A DNA stretch of 64,000 nucleotides from Eutrophocola sp964601805 (GCA_964601805.1 CAZROW010000002.1:21072-85071), one strand, 5' to 3'. Positions 53,679 through 63,488 are shown, counted from the stretch's first letter. Notes: generated from the sequence alone by a model not told the origin. Program-made: numbers and translations.

Positions 53679-54815
53679 ATGAGTGATACCGTACAACAGC
53701 AGAACCTGGCAGCCAGCATTCGCGTCACACTAATCGGCGCCGTACTGGACCTGGTCCTTGGCATACTGAAAATTATTATCGGTATCAGTGCCAACTCCAT
53801 TGCCCTTATCTCCGATGGTGTCCACTCCCTGTCCGACCTGGTCACCGACGGCTTTGTGCTGATCGTGTCACGATTTTCCCATGCTGATCCCGACCGGGAT
53901 CATCCCTATGGTCACCGCCGTTTTGAAACCCTGGGCACCATCATCCTGGGCATCGTCCTGTTTGCCGTGGCCGGCATCATCTGTTTTGACAGTATCCGCC
54001 GCATTGTCCTGGAGGATCCCCTGCCGGTACCCGGCTGGCCGGGATTGATAGTTGCCGGATTCAGTATCGCCAGCAAGGAATGGATCTTTCGCTACACCCG
54101 GCAGGTCTCGGAAGAAATCAACTCCAGCCTGTTACTGGCCAATGCCTGGCACAGCCGCACCGATGCCATGTCCTCGGTGGCCGTGCTGATCGGCATCGGC
54201 GGTGCCATGGCAGGCTTTCCGGTCATGGATCAGCTGGCAGCAGTCATCGTTGCCCTGATGATCGCCTGGATTGCCTGGAAACTGGTCTTTCCCAGCCTCG
54301 GAGAACTGGTGGATACCGCATTGCCAACAGATAAGGTCAGGGCTATTCGCGAGCATGCCCTGGCCATGGAAGGGGTACTTGGCACGCATGAAATCAGGAC
54401 ACGCCTGCATGGTGGCCGCAGTTTCGTTGACCTGCATATCCAGGTGGATGAGCGCATCTCGGTATCTGAAGGACACTTCCTGGCTGACAGGCTGACCTTG
54501 TCCCTGAAAGAAACCATGCCGGACATTACCGATGTGGTGGTGCATGTGGACCCCGAACCCGATAACGAGCCCGGCTCGGCCCTGAAAGCACTGCCACTGC
54601 GCAGTGAAGTCCAGGCCCTGCTGAAGCAACGCTGGCAGGAAGAGCTCGGCAACGAAGGCCTGAAACGGCTTGAACTGCATTATCTGGGAAACCAGATTGA
54701 TGCAGACGTTTATCTTGATATATCTTTAATAAACAATGATTTAAAAGATAAACTTGACAATCTTGTTGAGGATGTATCCTGGCTCGGCAAGGTCAGCTTT
54801 TTCGGGATGCCGTGA
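53679..54815 (+). CDS. Cation diffusion facilitator (FieF/ZitB-like metal/H+ antiporter)
   Basis: Six-helix metal efflux protein of 378 aa. Site A residues are in ISDGVHSLSDLVTDGF (helix 2) and NAWHSRTDAMSSVAV (helix 5); the DPDRDHPYGHRRFETLG loop is the characteristic linker. The C-terminal cytoplasmic ferredoxin-like domain (about 210-300) carries LHIQVDERIS and VHVDPEP, and a longer than usual tail of about 70 residues ends in a helical stretch. Metal (Zn, Fe or Mn) cannot be chosen with confidence; the His/Asp site fits zinc or iron. It overlaps convergent djlA by 23 bases. Confidence 0.9.
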   Translation: MSDTVQQQNLAASIRVTLIGAVLDLVLGILKIIIGISANSIALISDGVHSLSDLVTDGFVLIVSRFSHADPDRDHPYGHRRFETLGTIILGIVLFAVAGIICFDSIRRIVLEDPLPVPGWPGLIVAGFSIASKEWIFRYTRQVSEEINSSLLLANAWHSRTDAMSSVAVLIGIGGAMAGFPVMDQLAAVIVALMIAWIAWKLVFPSLGELVDTALPTDKVRAIREHALAMEGVLGTHEIRTRLHGGRSFVDLHIQVDERISVSEGHFLADRLTLSLKETMPDITDVVVHVDPEPDNEPGSALKALPLRSEVQALLKQRWQEELGNEGLKRLELHYLGNQIDADVYLDISLINNDLKDKLDNLVEDVSWLGKVSFFGMP

Positions 54816-55572
54816 CGGTATCGTAGGCATTGCGAATATCCTGGACCTTCTTGTTCGCCAGTTCCATCATTTCCTCCGGCAGTCCCTTGGATACCAGCTT
54901 ATCCGGGTGATGCTGGTTCATCTGGCGCCGGTAGGCTTTTTTCACCTCCTGGTCACTGGCATGACGGTCCACTCCCAGTAGCTGGTAAGCATCGTCCAGT
55001 GACATACCCGCTTGCTGCTGGCTGTGCACGTGACGCTGGGCCTGCATTCGCTCCAGGATGCCCCGGTATTCCGCCTCACTGAAGCCCAGGATATCAGCGG
55101 CCTCCTGCAGGATACGGCTTTCCCCGGGATCAAGCGTGCCGTCAGACAGCGCCATGGCCACCTGGATCTCCAGGAACATCTGCAACAGGTTACGTCGGCG
55201 ATGGCACTCTACCCTGAATTGCTGCAACACATCCCGAAAGGGAAAGTCAGGCTTCTTGCCCTCGTTGAACAGCCGCTGGGCGACCTGCTTTTGCCGCGCA
55301 TCCAGGCGCATTTGCCGCATGACGTCTTCAGCGACGAATATTTCATTCCTGGAGACCTGCCCGTCCGACTTGGCGATATAGCCCATCGTGCCAAAGGTGG
55401 CGGTGAAAAAGGCGGTCTGGATCCGCTCGATATCACCAACAAAGGCCCCGCCCCCGAGTCGGTTCATGCCCTGGTCAAAATTATGACCGAAAGCAGCACC
55501 AAACATCGCGCCCAGTGGGCCACCGAGCATGAAGCCTAGGCCACCACCGATGATTTTTCCCCACCAGCTCAG
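54793..55572 (-). CDS. djlA: DjlA-type membrane J-domain co-chaperone, probable CTG start
   Basis: DnaK co-chaperone anchored in the inner membrane, 259 aa. The standard DjlA N-terminus SWWGKIIGGGLGFMLGGPLG lies upstream of the first ATG (55530). Reading back in frame, the only fitting start is CTG at 55572 (CTG AGC TGG TGG GGA). It is preceded by GAGG at 8 bases and overlaps the TGA of the previous gene as CTGA. Without this start the Gly-rich anchor would lose its front half. The TerB-like domain spans about 55-165, and the J domain at the C-terminus contains the HPD motif in MNQHHPDKLV. Confidence 0.85.
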   Translation of the reverse strand: MSWWGKIIGGGLGFMLGGPLGAMFGAAFGHNFDQGMNRLGGGAFVGDIERIQTAFFTATFGTMGYIAKSDGQVSRNEIFVAEDVMRQMRLDARQKQVAQRLFNEGKKPDFPFRDVLQQFRVECHRRRNLLQMFLEIQVAMALSDGTLDPGESRILQEAADILGFSEAEYRGILERMQAQRHVHSQQQAGMSLDDAYQLLGVDRHASDQEVKKAYRRQMNQHHPDKLVSKGLPEEMMELANKKVQDIRNAYDTVTASRKS

Positions 55573-56174
55573 AAGAACAACCTCATGAACCAGTTGCGAC
55601 TCAGCGCTTTTTCACACTGGGCATATTGGCGTTGATACAGGTTGGCATTGGCCTGGACCCGGCGGCTGATATCAATAAGCTCCGGTTTGCTATTGTAGGT
55701 TCGGCGGGAAAAGCCGCCGTTGCCCTCGTGATAGGCCAGGTAATGGTTATAGGCGTCATCCCTGGCAATGCCGTTGACCCGTGTGGAATTGTTCGTATAC
55801 CAGCCAACAAAGTCGATGGCATCATCAAAACGTGAGCGTCTGGCACCCCAGTTCCCCGCTTCAGCCTTGTATTCCGTCCAGGTGCCATCCAGGACCTGTG
55901 CATAACCATAGGCAGACGAAGGACGGCGCCAGGGTATCAGGCCCAGCAGGCGGGTACGCTCCGGCTTGGCACGGGATATGAACGAGGATTCCTGCTGGAT
56001 GATGGCCATGGCGACAGGCACGGGTGTTTTCCAGCGTTTTTCAGCTTTGACTGCCGCCTTGTACCAGCTGCGGCGTTCTTCAAACATGCTGCAGATATTG
56101 CTGGTGTTTTGCGGCGGCGCCGAGGCACAGGAGACCAGGACCAGGACAGCCGCCAGGAGGAGGATCCTTTTCAT
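55569..56174 (-). CDS. Lipoprotein with lytic transglycosylase-like (SLT) domain
   Basis: A 201-aa protein with a lipoprotein signal, lipobox LVSC|ASAP (about residue 18), so it is membrane-anchored. The SLT-like fold shows the Glu in MAIIQQESSFISRA (about 64), the likely catalytic acid, and SAYGYAQVLDGTWTEY, equivalent to the conserved glycine-rich motif. The last third is AYNHYLAYHEGNGGFSRRTY, also typical. It is probably a peptidoglycan-acting enzyme, though transglycosylase activity is not proven. The ATG at 56174 is chosen; an earlier ATG at 56213 would add a hydrophilic tail ahead of the signal. djlA overlaps its stop codon. Confidence 0.82.
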   Translation of the reverse strand: MKRILLLAAVLVLVSCASAPPQNTSNICSMFEERRSWYKAAVKAEKRWKTPVPVAMAIIQQESSFISRAKPERTRLLGLIPWRRPSSAYGYAQVLDGTWTEYKAEAGNWGARRSRFDDAIDFVGWYTNNSTRVNGIARDDAYNHYLAYHEGNGGFSRRTYNSKPELIDISRRVQANANLYQRQYAQCEKALSRNWFMRLFF

Positions 56175-56314
56175 ACTGTTCAGGAGGGATTTCCCTTTAT
56201 CAAATAAGCACATACTGGATGCAAACTATGTCAAAAACAGGGCAAAGCCCTGCCTTTTTCAGGACAATGGCCCGAATACCTTGAATCTGATTGGAAGGGG
56301 TACTTTACACGCTT

Positions 56315-58351
56315 TCAGGTGGGTATGTCATGCTGCTTGAGCAGTGACAAAAAGCCGGCTTCATCCATGACCTCTACGCCGAGTTCTTCCGCCTTCGTCA
56401 GCTTTGACCCGGCACCCGGCCCCGCAATGACACAGGTGGTGTTTTTCGACACACTGCCCGCCACTTTGGCACCCAACTGCTGCAGTTTTTCCTTGGCCTG
56501 CGTACGTCCCATGGCCTCCAGCGTTCCTGTGACTACCCATGTCTGTCCACTCAAGGGTAATTCCTCCCTGCTGACAGGTTCGGATTCCGAGGGCGACACG
56601 CCAGCTTTACGCAGGGCCTTGATAACATCGCGATTATGCTTTTCGGCGAAAAAGGCCTTGATGTGATGGGCCACCACATGGCCGATATCAGGAATTTCTA
56701 CCAGTTGCTCTTCAGAGGCCTCCATGACGCCATCCAGCTTGCCAAAATGGGCTGCCAGGGCCGATGCAGTGGCCTCCCCGACTTCCCTGATCCCCAGGGC
56801 AAAAAGAAAACGCGCCAGCGACACCGATTTACTGTTTTCGATGGCCTTCACCAGGTTGTTGGCTGACTTTTCCCCCATCCTGTCCAACTCGGCCAGGGAG
56901 TCAGCCGTCAGATCATAGATATCGGCCACTGAGGTCAGCTGCTCCCTGTCCACCAGTTGCTCAATGAGCTTGATGCCCAGGCCATCTATATCCATGGCGG
57001 CACGGGAGGCAAAATGAATGATGGACTGTGTGCGCTGGGCCCGGCAAAACAGCCCCCCCGTGCAGCGCATCAGGACCTCGTCCTCGATGTGCTCGATATC
57101 GGAGTCACAAACGGGGCAACTGGTCGGGACCTCGATAGCCCGGCTGTTAGGTGGACGCCGGTCCTGGATGACCGAAATGATCTTTGGAATCACATCCCCG
57201 GCACGCCGGATAATGACAGCATCGCCGATACGCAATCCGAGCCTGGCGACCTCATCCATGTTGTGAAGTGTCGCATTACTGACTGTCACTCCGCCGACAA
57301 AGACCGGTTCCAGCCGGGCGACAGGCGTGATCGTGCCCGTCCTGCCCACCTGGAACTCGACATCCCTGAGGGTTGTTGCCACCTCCTCTGCCGGGAATTT
57401 GTAGGCCATGGCCCAGCGCGGTGTCCTGGCATTCATGCCCAGGGCATCCTGGAGTGCGAAGTGATTGACCTTGATGACAACCCCGTCAATTTCATAATCC
57501 AGGGCATCACGCTTGCCCAGGATTTTCTGGCAATAGGCGAAGCTACCGGAGACACCATGGCAGATCTCGCGGTCTGGATTCACGGACAGGCCCCAGGACT
57601 CAAAGGCCTCAAAGACCTCCCCAAGGTTGTCCGCCAGGGTGCCGCCTTCTACCAGGCCATAGCTGTAGCAGAACATGTGCAGCGGGCGCCTGGCGGCAAT
57701 CCGGGAGTCCAGTTGCCTGAGCGTACCGGCAGCAGCGTTGCGGGGATTAACAAAGACTTTCTCGCCGGCCTCGGTGGCAGCCGTATTCATTTTGGCAAAG
57801 CCGCTGCGGGTCATGTAGACCTCGCCGCGTACTTCCAGGCGCCCGGGATAGCCACTGCCCTCAAGGCGCAGGGGAATATCATCAATGGTTTTCACGTTAT
57901 GGGTGATATCTTCCCCGGTTTTACCGTCCCCGCGAGTGGCCCCGCGAACAAGCAGCCCATCCTCATACAACAAGCTGACAGCCACCCCATCCACCTTGGG
58001 TTCACAGCTGTACTCCGGTATCCGGTCGCTTTCCAGGCGTTTCAGTATGCGCGCTTCAAAACGTTCAAGCTCTTCTTCGCTGGTGACCTTGTCCAGCGAC
58101 AACATGGGGATTTCATGGCTGACCTGGGTAAAGCCGCTGAGAGGTTCACTGCCTACCCGCTGACTGGGGGAATCACTGGTGACCAGTTCTGGCCACCGGG
58201 CTTCAATTTCCAGCAGACGATCAAACAGGCGGTCATAGTCCTGGTCCGGAATTTCAGGGGCATCGTGACGATAGTAGAGACGATTGTGATGGGAAATCTG
58301 CTTGCGCAGTGTGGCAAGTTCGTCAGTAATGGCTTTGGAGGGGGCTGTCAT
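56315..58351 (-). CDS. ligA: NAD-dependent DNA ligase LigA
   Basis: Seals nicks in DNA using NAD+, 678 aa, the typical length. Domains in order: Ia (about 1-70), adenylation with active Lys in CEPKVDGVAVSLLYEDG (about 120), OB fold (about 320-400), a zinc finger with CPVCDSDIEH and CTGGLFCRAQR (about 410-440), HhH repeats (about 450-590) and a BRCT domain (about 600-678). Every motif is intact. It follows zipA by 34 bases; the smc-zipA-ligA arrangement is common in gammaproteobacteria. Confidence 0.96.
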   Translation of the reverse strand: MTAPSKAITDELATLRKQISHHNRLYYRHDAPEIPDQDYDRLFDRLLEIEARWPELVTSDSPSQRVGSEPLSGFTQVSHEIPMLSLDKVTSEEELERFEARILKRLESDRIPEYSCEPKVDGVAVSLLYEDGLLVRGATRGDGKTGEDITHNVKTIDDIPLRLEGSGYPGRLEVRGEVYMTRSGFAKMNTAATEAGEKVFVNPRNAAAGTLRQLDSRIAARRPLHMFCYSYGLVEGGTLADNLGEVFEAFESWGLSVNPDREICHGVSGSFAYCQKILGKRDALDYEIDGVVIKVNHFALQDALGMNARTPRWAMAYKFPAEEVATTLRDVEFQVGRTGTITPVARLEPVFVGGVTVSNATLHNMDEVARLGLRIGDAVIIRRAGDVIPKIISVIQDRRPPNSRAIEVPTSCPVCDSDIEHIEDEVLMRCTGGLFCRAQRTQSIIHFASRAAMDIDGLGIKLIEQLVDREQLTSVADIYDLTADSLAELDRMGEKSANNLVKAIENSKSVSLARFLFALGIREVGEATASALAAHFGKLDGVMEASEEQLVEIPDIGHVVAHHIKAFFAEKHNRDVIKALRKAGVSPSESEPVSREELPLSGQTWVVTGTLEAMGRTQAKEKLQQLGAKVAGSVSKNTTCVIAGPGAGSKLTKAEELGVEVMDEAGFLSLLKQHDIPT

Positions 58352-58385
58352 CGGGATTCACCCGCGGCGAACAGGTTGCCGCATA

Positions 58386-59594
58386 TTACTTCCTGGCAAG
58401 CATTTCCAGCTCGAAGTCACGAATGCGCTGGCGACTGTGCTCGATGGTCTGGCGAGTAAGCACGCTGCGGTTTTCATCCTTGAGATTGGCATCGAGTTCT
58501 TCCTTGACGGCCTGTGCGGTTTGCAGCATCTGGTCAAAGCACTGCATATTGCCGACCTTGTTGGGCAACTGCATAAAAAAGCTGACCCCGGGCGTGGTAA
58601 AGGTTTCCATCTCACCGATGGAAAACGTACCGGGTCGGAGCATGTTGGCCATGCTGAACATAACCGGTCCCTTGCCGTTATTGTCAGCATGACGGTGAAA
58701 GATGCTCATGTCACCCAGGCGCATGCCATGCTTCATCAGGACAGGCAGCATGCGCTTGCCCTCTATGACCATACCTGGCCTGGCCATGACGTTGATGATG
58801 ATGACTTCCTCAGCCTGGGCCTGCTCATCGGACTCTTCCGCGGGTTCCTCATCCTCATGTTCAAACAGGTCATGATGCTCAAGGTTCAGCTCACCCTGGT
58901 CATCGCGCCCGAACGTCATGTCATCGTCACCAAAAGTGGGCTCGATTCGTTCATCCGGCCGTGTTTTTCGCTTCTTTTCTTTCTGTTGGTCTTTCTGTTG
59001 ATTGCTGGCTGCTACCGGTTCTGGCTCCTCTCCCTCGAGGCTTACCGGGTCGATATCACGCCAGGAATCATCTTCCTGTTCATCTTCGTCATCGACCTCA
59101 TCCCCGTATTCGCCCTCATCGTCAGCCATGAAACTGTCTTCGTCTTCATCAGCCGGGTCATCCTGTTCGTCAAAGTCGTCTTCATCGGAAAAGTCTACTT
59201 CTGAGTCGTCTTCATCAACAATAGCCGTGGCAAAGTCTTCTCCTGGTGCTTGCCAGGTTCCGTCATTGTGATGGGCTTCGTCATTCAGGTCGTCATCCGT
59301 CTCATCGGGAACCGAATCGGCGTAGCCCGCGATATCCTCGTCATCGATATCCACGGAATCCACCAGTACAGGCACTTCTTCCCCGGCCCGGGTCTTGATG
59401 CGTGCCCCACCGTTTGGCAGCTCGGATTTGACGATAACGTCATTGACGTCTTCGACATCCTCGGCAGGAATGTTCTTCTCGAGTTTTACGCGAATGCGAT
59501 TTTTGCGTTCCAGCCACTTGCGCCGAAAGCCGTCCAGCAGGATCAGCACGATAAACACTATGACTATGATGGCTAACCAGTCTCTGATACCCAT
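58386..59594 (-). CDS. zipA: Cell division protein ZipA
   Basis: Inner-membrane anchor of the FtsZ ring, 402 aa. An N-terminal membrane helix (about 6-22, LAIIVIVFIVLILLDGF) is followed by a short basic zone. A very acidic, unstructured linker (about 60-260) contains several Asp/Glu runs and a cluster of Lys/Arg-Gln at about 200-212. The C-terminal FtsZ-binding domain (about 262-400) contains VMARPGMVIEGKRMLPVLMKHGMRLGDMSIFHRH (shortened) and ends with helices around ELDANLKDENRSVLTRQT. The linker replaces the Pro/Gln-rich type of E. coli. Located between smc and ligA. Confidence 0.92.
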   Translation of the reverse strand: MGIRDWLAIIVIVFIVLILLDGFRRKWLERKNRIRVKLEKNIPAEDVEDVNDVIVKSELPNGGARIKTRAGEEVPVLVDSVDIDDEDIAGYADSVPDETDDDLNDEAHHNDGTWQAPGEDFATAIVDEDDSEVDFSDEDDFDEQDDPADEDEDSFMADDEGEYGDEVDDEDEQEDDSWRDIDPVSLEGEEPEPVAASNQQKDQQKEKKRKTRPDERIEPTFGDDDMTFGRDDQGELNLEHHDLFEHEDEEPAEESDEQAQAEEVIIINVMARPGMVIEGKRMLPVLMKHGMRLGDMSIFHRHADNNGKGPVMFSMANMLRPGTFSIGEMETFTTPGVSFFMQLPNKVGNMQCFDQMLQTAQAVKEELDANLKDENRSVLTRQTIEHSRQRIRDFELEMLARK

Positions 59595-59744
59595 GCGCTT
59601 TATCTAGTCCCGTTTATCGTCCTGTTTTAAGGTGAAAAGTAAAATGAATAGTCTTGTTTGTGTGCCTGTATCGCTTTACCAGGGGATAGTCACCCCGAGA
59701 TTATTAATCCACTCTGGCCTTTCCTGCAACCTGTTGCCGACAGC

Positions 59745-62700
59745 CTACACTGCCACCATTTCTGCAGCTTCATCAATATCCACGGCCACCAGCCTGGAGA
59801 CACCCGGCTCATGCATGGTGACACCCAGTAACTGGTGGGCATATTCCATGGTGATACGGTTATGGGTGATGAAAATGAACTGCACCATGGACGACATTTC
59901 CTTGACCATGTCGGCATAACGCCCGACATTGGCATCATCCAGCGGGGCATCCACCTCATCGAGCATACAAAACGGTGAAGGATTGAGCCGGAAAATGGAA
60001 AATACCAGCGCAATGGCGGTCATGGCTTTTTCACCCCCCGAGAGCAGGTGAATGGTGCTGTTTTTCTTGCCCGGCGGACGTGCCATGATTTCAACGCCGG
60101 TATCCAGCAGGTCTTCTCCCACCATGTTCAGGTAAGCATGACCACCGCCAAAGACCTTGGGAAACAGCTCCTGCAAGCCATTGTTGATCTTGTCGAAGGT
60201 TTCCTTGAAGCGGTTGCGGGTTTCCTTGTCAATTTTGCGAATGGCGTTTTGCAGGGTCTTCAGCGCCCTTTCCAGGTCTTCGTTCTGGTCATCAAGGTAA
60301 ATCTTGCGTTCTGATTGCGAGTCATACTCGTCAATAGCCGCCAGGTTGATCGCACCCAGGCGGTTGATCCTGTTGCCCAGCTTTTCAAGCTCTTCTTCAC
60401 AATTGGCTTCGGTAATTTCTTCTTCGCTGGCACTGATCCTGTTCAGGACCTGTTCCTTGTCATAACCGTTTTCGGTCAGCTGCTGTTCCAGCGCGGCACG
60501 TTTCACGGTGTCCCCTTCAATACCCAGGCGCTTGTTGGACAGCTCGTCTCGAATGCGCTGGGACTCTTCCTGGGAGGTATTGCGGGCAGCTTCCAGTTCC
60601 CGTTTCTGATGATCAATTTCATCCACCCGGGTCTTGGCTTTGCCCAGGTCGCTTTCAATATTGTGACGGGACGCCAGCTTTTCTTCCAGCTCTTCCTTGA
60701 GTGCCGGGATGGGTACATCGGCCTGTTGCAGGTATTCGGTCAACTGCGTCTGGCGGGTTTGATAGGACTCCACCTGGTTCGACAGGCGTTCCATGTTCTG
60801 CTGCAAGGACTCCAGTTGTGCGGAAGTGGTCTGGTGCTGCAGGGCCAGGCGATGTGACTCATCCTTGTCACGAGCTGCCTTGTCACGAATCGAATCCAGG
60901 GTCTGGCGGTACTCATCACGGCTTTCGATCAGTACTTCACGGCGCACGGTATGCTGCTCCATGCGATCAAGAATGCCTTCCAGGTTTTCCCGGGACTGGC
61001 GGATATTGGCCTTTTCCGTATCCAGTTGCTTCTCGAGTTCGGCAATTTCCACGGTCAGACGCTCACGGCGTTTCTCGGCCTGCTCAATCTTGGTCAGGCG
61101 TGCCGACTTGTCAGCACTCAGTTCGGTGAGGGAGCGGTTGACGTCAGTCAGCTCGTGTAACAACCCGTCACGGTCATTTTCCAGGGTTTGCAACAGAGCT
61201 TCTTCGTTCCTGAGCTTGTCTGCAGTCTGGCTAATCTGGTTTTCCGCATTGCTGATCGCGGTCTCCAGGGCTTCCAGTTCCTGCTGGCGCTGGATGACAC
61301 CGGCCTTTTCATCGAAATCCCGGGCTACACGCAACCATGAGGGTCCCAGCCACAGTCCCTCTGGTGTGATCAATGATTCACCAGGATTCAGGCTGCCGCG
61401 TTGGGCCATGGCTTCCTGCAGGGATTCCACGCAATAGATGCCGCCCAGGAGCGCATTGAGGTTCTGGGAAGAGCGGACCTTGTCCAGCAAGGGAACGGCC
61501 TGCAAACCGGGGTTGGCCGCAGCCTGACCGCCGGCATAGGACGTATCGATCAGTTGCAGGCTGCCTTCGTTAAAATCGCCCAGGAATTCGGATACGGCAT
61601 CCAGGCTGTCGACACAGACCGCCTGGAGGCTGCCGCCAAGGACCATTTCCATGGCGGTCTGCCATTTGTCCTCGACCTGCAGGTTATCGCCAAGGCGGGG
61701 TTTGCCGGCCAGGTTGTTGCGTTCCAGCCAGCTGATGGTGCTCCGGTCATTCCGGCCAAGCGCGGCTTTCTGCAGGGCTTCCAGCGAGGACTTTTGCCCC
61801 AGCATGGACTGCAGTTTGCTGCGCTTTTCATTCAGTTCGTTGTTCGAGTTCCTGATGGCCTGGCGGGCACGCTCGATCTTTTCATTCAGTGCCGCGCGAC
61901 CTGCTTCAAAAGACTCCTGCTTTTCCATCAGGCCCTTGAGTTTCTCTTCCAGGTCCTGCAGGTCACCGGTGTCAGGTGTTTCCAGGTTGTCCTGCTCATG
62001 CTTGAGCGAGGCGCGGCGCTGCTTGCCCCGGTCGACAATATTTTCCAGGTGGTTGATGCGCTCCTGTTCCACTTCCGCTTTCTGGGAAGTTTCCGAGGCA
62101 TCTTCGTTGAAGGTATCCCACTCCTGTTGCCAGTTGGACATCTTTTCTTCGGCCTGGGCCAGGGCTGCAGTGGATTCCTGCTCTCGTGAGCGCGCAGCTT
62201 CCAGTTGCGGTTCGATCTCAGCCAGGCTTGTCTTCAGTTCGGATATTTTCTGTACATCCTGCCCCAGTTCACTCTGGAAGTGCTCCAGGGACTGCTTGAT
62301 TTCGCCCAGATCCAGTTCCAGCTGTTGTTTGCGCTGCCCCTGGTATTCAATATTCTGCTCGATACGGGTGATTTCACTGCCCAGGGAATAATAGGTGCTC
62401 TGGATTTCCTGGTAGGCATCATTGGCCTCGGTACCCTCTTCCCGCATTTTCTCCATGTCAGCTTCCAGGGAGCGTGTTCGGGCAACATTGGCTTCCAGGG
62501 CGATTTCCAGTTCGCTGATTTTCTGTTGGGCACCGCTGACAGTCTCATTCAGGCGCTGCCAGCGCAGGGCCTGCAGGTTGGCCGTGGTATCACGTTCCTG
62601 TTGCTTGTATTCCTTGTAACGCTCGGCAGCACGGGCCTGGCGCTGCAGGTGCTGCAGCTGGCGTTCCAGTTCTTCCCGAATATCGGTCAGGCGTTCCAGG

Positions 62701-63269
62701 TTTTCCCGGGTGCGCTTGATCCGGTTCTCGGTCTCCCGGCGGCGTTCCTTGTACTTGGAAATACCGGCGGCTTCCTCGATGAAGACACGCAACTCCTCGG
62801 GTTTGGACTCGATGAGATTGGACACCATGCCCTGCTCGATAATGGAATAACTGCGGGGGCCCAGGCCAGTGCCCAGGAAAATATCCTGGATGTCACGGCG
62901 GCGGCACTTGGTGCCATTGAGCATATAGGTGGACTGCGCTTCACTGTTGACGACACGCTTGACCGAAATATCGGTAAAGGCCGCATATTCACCCTTGATG
63001 GTGTGGTCGGAGTTATCGAAGATGAGCTCAACAGAGGCCTGTCCGACCGGTTTGCGGTTGGAGGAGCCGTTGAAGATGACGTCTGTGAGATTCTCGCCAC
63101 GCAGTTTGCTGGCAGAACTTTCACCCATGACCCAGCGCACGGCATCAATAATATTGGATTTGCCGCAGCCATTGGGACCGACGACGGCACAAAGATTACT
63201 GGGGAGGTTGACTGTTGTCGGGTCTACAAACGACTTGAATCCTGCGAGTTTAATACTTTTTAATCGCAT
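59745..63269 (-). CDS. smc: Chromosome segregation ATPase SMC
   Basis: Condensin core protein of 1174 aa. N-terminal ATPase half with Walker A GPNGCGKSNIIDAVRWVMG (about residue 32). Two long coiled coils (about 165-500 and 660-1000) flank a hinge (about 505-640). The C-terminal half has signature LSGGEKAMTAIALVFSIFRL and Walker B CMLDEVDAPLDDANV. The start is the ATG at 63269 (MRLKSIKLAGFKSFVDPT); the TTG at 63290 is an alternative with 7 extra residues. A gammaproteobacterium with SMC instead of MukB is consistent with a non-enterobacterial lineage. No scpA/scpB neighbours lie inside the window. Confidence 0.96.
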   Translation of the reverse strand: MRLKSIKLAGFKSFVDPTTVNLPSNLCAVVGPNGCGKSNIIDAVRWVMGESSASKLRGENLTDVIFNGSSNRKPVGQASVELIFDNSDHTIKGEYAAFTDISVKRVVNSEAQSTYMLNGTKCRRRDIQDIFLGTGLGPRSYSIIEQGMVSNLIESKPEELRVFIEEAAGISKYKERRRETENRIKRTRENLERLTDIREELERQLQHLQRQARAAERYKEYKQQERDTTANLQALRWQRLNETVSGAQQKISELEIALEANVARTRSLEADMEKMREEGTEANDAYQEIQSTYYSLGSEITRIEQNIEYQGQRKQQLELDLGEIKQSLEHFQSELGQDVQKISELKTSLAEIEPQLEAARSREQESTAALAQAEEKMSNWQQEWDTFNEDASETSQKAEVEQERINHLENIVDRGKQRRASLKHEQDNLETPDTGDLQDLEEKLKGLMEKQESFEAGRAALNEKIERARQAIRNSNNELNEKRSKLQSMLGQKSSLEALQKAALGRNDRSTISWLERNNLAGKPRLGDNLQVEDKWQTAMEMVLGGSLQAVCVDSLDAVSEFLGDFNEGSLQLIDTSYAGGQAAANPGLQAVPLLDKVRSSQNLNALLGGIYCVESLQEAMAQRGSLNPGESLITPEGLWLGPSWLRVARDFDEKAGVIQRQQELEALETAISNAENQISQTADKLRNEEALLQTLENDRDGLLHELTDVNRSLTELSADKSARLTKIEQAEKRRERLTVEIAELEKQLDTEKANIRQSRENLEGILDRMEQHTVRREVLIESRDEYRQTLDSIRDKAARDKDESHRLALQHQTTSAQLESLQQNMERLSNQVESYQTRQTQLTEYLQQADVPIPALKEELEEKLASRHNIESDLGKAKTRVDEIDHQKRELEAARNTSQEESQRIRDELSNKRLGIEGDTVKRAALEQQLTENGYDKEQVLNRISASEEEITEANCEEELEKLGNRINRLGAINLAAIDEYDSQSERKIYLDDQNEDLERALKTLQNAIRKIDKETRNRFKETFDKINNGLQELFPKVFGGGHAYLNMVGEDLLDTGVEIMARPPGKKNSTIHLLSGGEKAMTAIALVFSIFRLNPSPFCMLDEVDAPLDDANVGRYADMVKEMSSMVQFIFITHNRITMEYAHQLLGVTMHEPGVSRLVAVDIDEAAEMVAV

Positions 63270-63354
63270 TGATTGCGAATACCCTGACAACGAGATGGTC
63301 TAACAAATTATTCAAACAAGTGTATCTGATTCGTCCACCAAACTCATTAAGAAT

Positions 63355-63363
63355 TTATCCACA
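63355..63363. promoter_or_regulatory. DnaA box
   Basis: TTATCCACA, a perfect match to the DnaA consensus TTATNCACA, about 86 bases upstream of smc. A single site is not an origin, but DnaA could act here as a transcription regulator. Confidence 0.5.
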
Positions 63364-63488
63364 GGTGAGTAAAAATTTACATCCGGCGACTCGGATATCT
63401 GACAGGAATACTGAGCCCGGCAAAGGCCGGCATCCCGATAGGAAAATAATCCATAGGTCACCCGCTTATTCAATGGTAGAATGCGCGC

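Noticed and set aside
56957..58459. A 500-codon open frame on the plus strand opposite ligA
   Set aside because: It lies wholly antisense to an intact, well-recognised ligA. Its translation is rich in low-complexity residues and matches no family known to me. Long antisense frames are common in such codon-biased DNA.
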